Part shown: positions 23,599-26,375 of the stretch, piece by piece
Layout of the letters: each line of letters begins with the position of its first letter
Position numbering within the stretch: position 1 is the first letter of the stretch
Origin: Acidobacteria bacterium UBA7540
GTDB taxonomy: Bacteria > Acidobacteriota > Terriglobia > UBA7540
Length of the DNA stretch: 26,375 nt
Direction: 5' to 3'
NCBI GenBank assembly: GCA_002478145.1
Contig: DLMI01000059.1
Coordinates: 1 to 26,375, forward strand
Notes under the pieces: generated by a model
Databases searched by the model: none
The model's input: the letters and a program-made list of their open reading frames with translations, nothing else
What the model was told of the DNA's origin: nothing
Translations under genes and position numbers: made by a program

Positions 23599-23968
23599 GT
23601 TGGAAGACTTAGCGGAGGTCCGAGAGAAAGCCAGGAAGTCCATGTCCCTCCGCGAGGGCGCCGCCCGCGTCAAGATGACGGTTCACATGGGCACTTGCGG
23701 CATTGCGGCGGGCTCGCGCAAGATCCTTGAAGCTGCCTTGCGGGAAGTAGAGGGGAGGGATCTCAGGGACGTGATGGTGACCACCTCCGGTTGTGCAGGC
23801 CTGTGCAGCCGTGAACCGATGGCTACGGTGGAGGTGGTTGGCGAAGCTCCTGTGAAGTATGTGGACCTGACGGAGGGAAAGATCAAGGAAATTTTCACGG
23901 AGCACGTTCTGGGAGGAAATATCGCGCAACAGTATGCACTCGCCATAGGGAGCGAACGGACCTATTAA
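23585..23968 (+). CDS. Small [2Fe-2S] thioredoxin-like ferredoxin
   Basis: This 127-aa protein has the motifs MGTCGIAAGS (C38) and TTSGCAGLCSREP (C70, C74). Only three cysteines occur in the whole chain; in the related NuoE the ligands are CxxxxC plus CxxxC, so position 33 is Val here. To my knowledge the same three-cysteine pattern occurs in relatives found between NuoE and NuoF genes in [FeFe]-hydrogenase clusters, so it may be family-normal rather than damage. It overlaps the nuoE-like gene and is followed by the nuoF-like gene after about 34 bases. It is likely a linker or accessory subunit of the complex. Confidence 0.8.
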   Translation: MPKLKLEDLAEVREKARKSMSLREGAARVKMTVHMGTCGIAAGSRKILEAALREVEGRDLRDVMVTTSGCAGLCSREPMATVEVVGEAPVKYVDLTEGKIKEIFTEHVLGGNIAQQYALAIGSERTY

Positions 23969-24002
23969 CGATTAAGAGCGGAGAATCCTGGAGGAGATCC
24001 AA

Positions 24003-25805
24003 ATGGCGTATCGAATGCACTTAATGGTTTGTGCGGGGACGGGCTGCGTCTCCAATCGTTCGCTTGAGTTCAGGGACGCCTTGCAGAAGGAGATCGAAAA
24101 GCGCGGGCTGGACAATGAGATTCAGGTAGTGACCACGGGTTGTAATGGTTTTTGCGGCGTCGGTCCTCTCATGGTCGTTCAACCGGATGGGATTTTTTAT
24201 CAGCAACTCAGCCCCAAAGACGTTCCGCATCTCGTGGAAGAGCACTTTCTGAAGGGCCGACCTGTCAATAAGCTCATGTACGTTCCACCGGAGACACGCG
24301 CGCCGATTCCCAGGATGATGGACATTCCTTTCTTTGCCCGTCAAATGCTCATCGCGCTGAGGAACCGAGGTCTGATCGACCCAGAAAGCATCGATGAATA
24401 CATCGCCCGAGACGGTTATGCGGCGTTAGCAAAGGCGCTTACCCAAATGACCCCGGAGGAGATCCTTAATGAAGTCAAGATCTCCGGGCTGCGAGGCAGG
24501 GGAGGCGCAGGGTTCCCGGCGGCGAGGAAGTGGGAGGCCGTTCGGGACGCGGAGGGAGAGCCGAAATATGTGATTTGTAACGGCGACGAAGGGGACCCGG
24601 GCGCCTTTATGGATCGCAGCATAGTCGAATCGGATCCTCACTCCGTTATTGAAGGAATGCTGATCGGGGCCAGAGCCATCGGGGCCCGCTGGGGCGTGGT
24701 TTATATCAGAAATGAGTACCCCTTGGCCGTCCAGCGAATCCACATTGCCATCGATCAGGCTCGAGAGTACGGCCTTTTAGGGGAAAACATCTTGGACACC
24801 GGGTTCGATTTTGACATCTCGGTCTCAAAAGGAGCCGGCGCATTTGTTTGCGGAGAGGCAACAGCGCTGGTGGCGGCCGTGGAAGGCAGACTCGGAGAAC
24901 CGAGAGCTCGGCCCCCTCGGCTGGCGGAAAAGGGACTCTGGGGGAAACCCACCTGCCTCAACAACGTCGAAACGTGGGCGAACGTCCCTCCCATCATCAA
25001 CCGGGGTGGCAATTGGTTTGCCCAGATCGGAACCGAAAAGAGCAAAGGCACGAAAGTCTTTTCGCTCGTCGGGAAGATCAAGAGCACCGGGTTGGTCGAA
25101 GTCCCCATGGGCATTAGTCTGCGCGAGATCATTTACGACATCGGAGGGGGGATTCCCGGCGGCAAGAAATTGAAGGCAGTGCAGACCGGGGGACCTTCCG
25201 GCGGGTGTATCCCCAACGAACTGATCGACTTGCCGGTTGACTTCGAGACCCTCACCGAGGCTGGCTCCATGATGGGCTCGGGCGGCATGGTGGTGATGGA
25301 TGAAGACACGTGCATGGTGGATGTGGCCCGGTACTTCCTGGGCTTTACTCAGGACGAGTCTTGCGGCAAATGCACTCCCTGTCGCGAGGGGACCAAGTTG
25401 ATGCTCGATATCCTGACCAAGATCACCGAAGGCCACGGGACAATGGAGGATCTGGAATCCTTGGAGGAAGTCGCCAAGATCGTCGCAGAAACGTCGCTCT
25501 GCGGATTGGGAACGTCGGCCCCCAACCCGGTCCTGACAACCCTACGCTATTTCCGCGATGAGTATCTTGCGCACATTGAGGCGCACAAATGTCCCGCCCA
25601 TGTCTGCCGACAATTGAACACCTACCGGATCGACCCGGAGGTCTGCGTTCAGCGCGGACACGGTTGCGGTGTGTGCCGGCGCGAGTGTCCGGAAAAAGCG
25701 ATTTTCGGCGAGAAGAACCAGCCGCACAGGATCGACGCCACTTTGTGCAGCAAGTGTGGGACATGCGTGGACATGTGCCACTTCAATGCGGTGATTGTGG
25801 AATGA
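24003..25805 (+). CDS. nuoF: NuoF/HndC-like NAD(H)-binding FMN and Fe-S subunit
   Basis: The 600-aa protein is the NAD(H)-oxidising or -reducing subunit. Domains in order: a thioredoxin-like [2Fe-2S] domain (C10, C15, C47, C51); the FMN/NADH core with GLRGRGGAGFPAARKW, GDEGDPGAFMDRS and AGAFVCGEATALV; the [4Fe-4S] motif SCGKCTPCREGT (about 452-463); and two C-terminal ferredoxin motifs (about 550-600). The FMN region has GEATAL where complex I NuoF has GEETAL. The first terminal ferredoxin motif is stretched (C-x6-C-x2-C-x3-C). The N- and C-terminal additions match bifurcating hydrogenase and formate dehydrogenase subunits rather than complex I. ATG 24003 has GGAGGAG 6-9 bases upstream. Confidence 0.95.
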   Translation: MAYRMHLMVCAGTGCVSNRSLEFRDALQKEIEKRGLDNEIQVVTTGCNGFCGVGPLMVVQPDGIFYQQLSPKDVPHLVEEHFLKGRPVNKLMYVPPETRAPIPRMMDIPFFARQMLIALRNRGLIDPESIDEYIARDGYAALAKALTQMTPEEILNEVKISGLRGRGGAGFPAARKWEAVRDAEGEPKYVICNGDEGDPGAFMDRSIVESDPHSVIEGMLIGARAIGARWGVVYIRNEYPLAVQRIHIAIDQAREYGLLGENILDTGFDFDISVSKGAGAFVCGEATALVAAVEGRLGEPRARPPRLAEKGLWGKPTCLNNVETWANVPPIINRGGNWFAQIGTEKSKGTKVFSLVGKIKSTGLVEVPMGISLREIIYDIGGGIPGGKKLKAVQTGGPSGGCIPNELIDLPVDFETLTEAGSMMGSGGMVVMDEDTCMVDVARYFLGFTQDESCGKCTPCREGTKLMLDILTKITEGHGTMEDLESLEEVAKIVAETSLCGLGTSAPNPVLTTLRYFRDEYLAHIEAHKCPAHVCRQLNTYRIDPEVCVQRGHGCGVCRRECPEKAIFGEKNQPHRIDATLCSKCGTCVDMCHFNAVIVE

Positions 25806-25815
25806 GAGGTGGAGC

Positions 25816-26375
25816 GTGATAAGCCTGACCATTGACGGAAAAACAACCGAGGTGCCGAAGGGGACGACCATCCTGCAAGCGGCGAAGTTCCTGGACATCA
25901 AGATTCCAACTCTCTGCTACCACCCGCTGATTAAGCCCTTTGCGGCCTGCCGCTTGTGTGTGGTGGAGACGAAGACCAAGTGGGGAGACGAGTTGGTTCC
26001 CTCCTGCCAAGTGGCCTGCCGGGATGGCATGGTGGTCAATACCAACAACCAGCACGTCCTCAAGGCCCGGCGGTTCATCCTGGAAATGATGCTGGCGCGA
26101 TGGCCCAATGTGCCCATTCTCCGAAAGTACGCCGAGGAGGCCGGGCTCAAAGCCACGCGGTTCACTAGCGCACTCAAGGATGAGCGCCAGGACGCGTGCA
26201 TTCTGTGCGGTTTGTGCGTGCGGGCCTGTGACGAGGTGGTCGGCGCGAGCGCCATCAGTTTCGCCGACCGAGGAATTCAGCGCCGCGTGGCCACCCCGTT
26301 CAACCTGGAATCGGAGGCGTGCATTGCGTGCGGCGCCTGCGCGCTGGTATGTCCCACCTCGCACATTAAATTCGA
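25816..26375 (+). CDS. NuoG/HoxU-like Fe-S protein, N-terminal part (cut by the window end)
   Basis: The first 186 residues are seen. A [2Fe-2S] ferredoxin domain has ligands C34, C45, C48 and C64; two [4Fe-4S] motifs follow: C128, C131, C134, C138 (CILCGLCVRAC) and C169, C172, C175, C179 (CIACGACALVCP). The His-ligated HxxxC cluster of complex I NuoG and of NADH-linked [FeFe] hydrogenases is absent between them. The start is GTG 25816 with GAGGTGGAG just upstream, 11 bases after the nuoF-like gene. The missing C-terminus could be a short HoxU-like end, a hydrogenase domain or a molybdenum/tungsten domain. The window does not show which, and this decides what the complex does. Confidence 0.85.
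   Translation, partial: MISLTIDGKTTEVPKGTTILQAAKFLDIKIPTLCYHPLIKPFAACRLCVVETKTKWGDELVPSCQVACRDGMVVNTNNQHVLKARRFILEMMLARWPNVPILRKYAEEAGLKATRFTSALKDERQDACILCGLCVRACDEVVGASAISFADRGIQRRVATPFNLESEACIACGACALVCPTSHIKF

Overview
The window looks like a piece of an anaerobic, diderm (lipid A-making) bacterium of moderately high GC content. LpxD and an LpxL-type acyltransferase point to an outer membrane. The large heterodisulfide-reductase/NADH-dehydrogenase/[FeFe]-hydrogenase-like operon points to anaerobic redox metabolism. The many intergenic palindromes (CCCGAC/GTCGGG repeats ending in TCAGAATGACA, GGGGCTTTAGCCCC repeats, ATTCCGAGCGAAGCG repeats) resemble those I associate with Acidobacteriota genomes, but that assignment is an inference from style, not proof.

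Left part (1-4505): the decayed 3' end of a phage-type integrase lies next to a four-gene minus-strand operon. Read from 4505 down to 205 it holds a HEAT-repeat protein that may be a restriction endonuclease, a beta-class SPPF-type DNA methyltransferase, and two tightly coupled genes of unknown function (182 and 370 aa). This looks like a restriction-modification or defence cassette on a mobile island. It is followed by a gene-free stretch (4506-4912) with a foldback element of about 193 bp.

Middle part (4913-15431): a two-subunit molybdenum hydroxylase of the isoquinoline oxidoreductase type (minus strand) carries a palindromic repeat inserted in frame in its coding sequence, and its stop codon lies inside another repeat. 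Then come a GNAT acetyltransferase, a CapA-type metallophosphatase-like protein, a YbhN/LPG-synthase-type membrane protein, NrdR, a tandem GNAT protein (minus), an LpxL-type acyltransferase and LpxD. Intergenic spaces are unusually rich in inverted repeats.

Right part (16053-26375, running off the end): one long plus-strand gene cluster. A MarR-like regulator with an extra four-cysteine tail leads hdrC, hdrB and a truncated hdrA. Next come a signalling-type block (DRTGG protein, HATPase, [FeFe]-hydrogenase-like H-cluster protein, DRTGG protein, PHP-domain protein, second HATPase). After a 28-bp inverted repeat follow NuoE-, ferredoxin- and NuoF-like genes and the start of a NuoG/HoxU-like Fe-S protein. 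The layout suggests an NADH-linked, probably electron-bifurcating or confurcating, complex that delivers electrons to or from HdrCB, with an H-cluster protein and the HATPase/DRTGG proteins as sensors, regulators or assembly factors. The real electron partners are not shown by the sequence.
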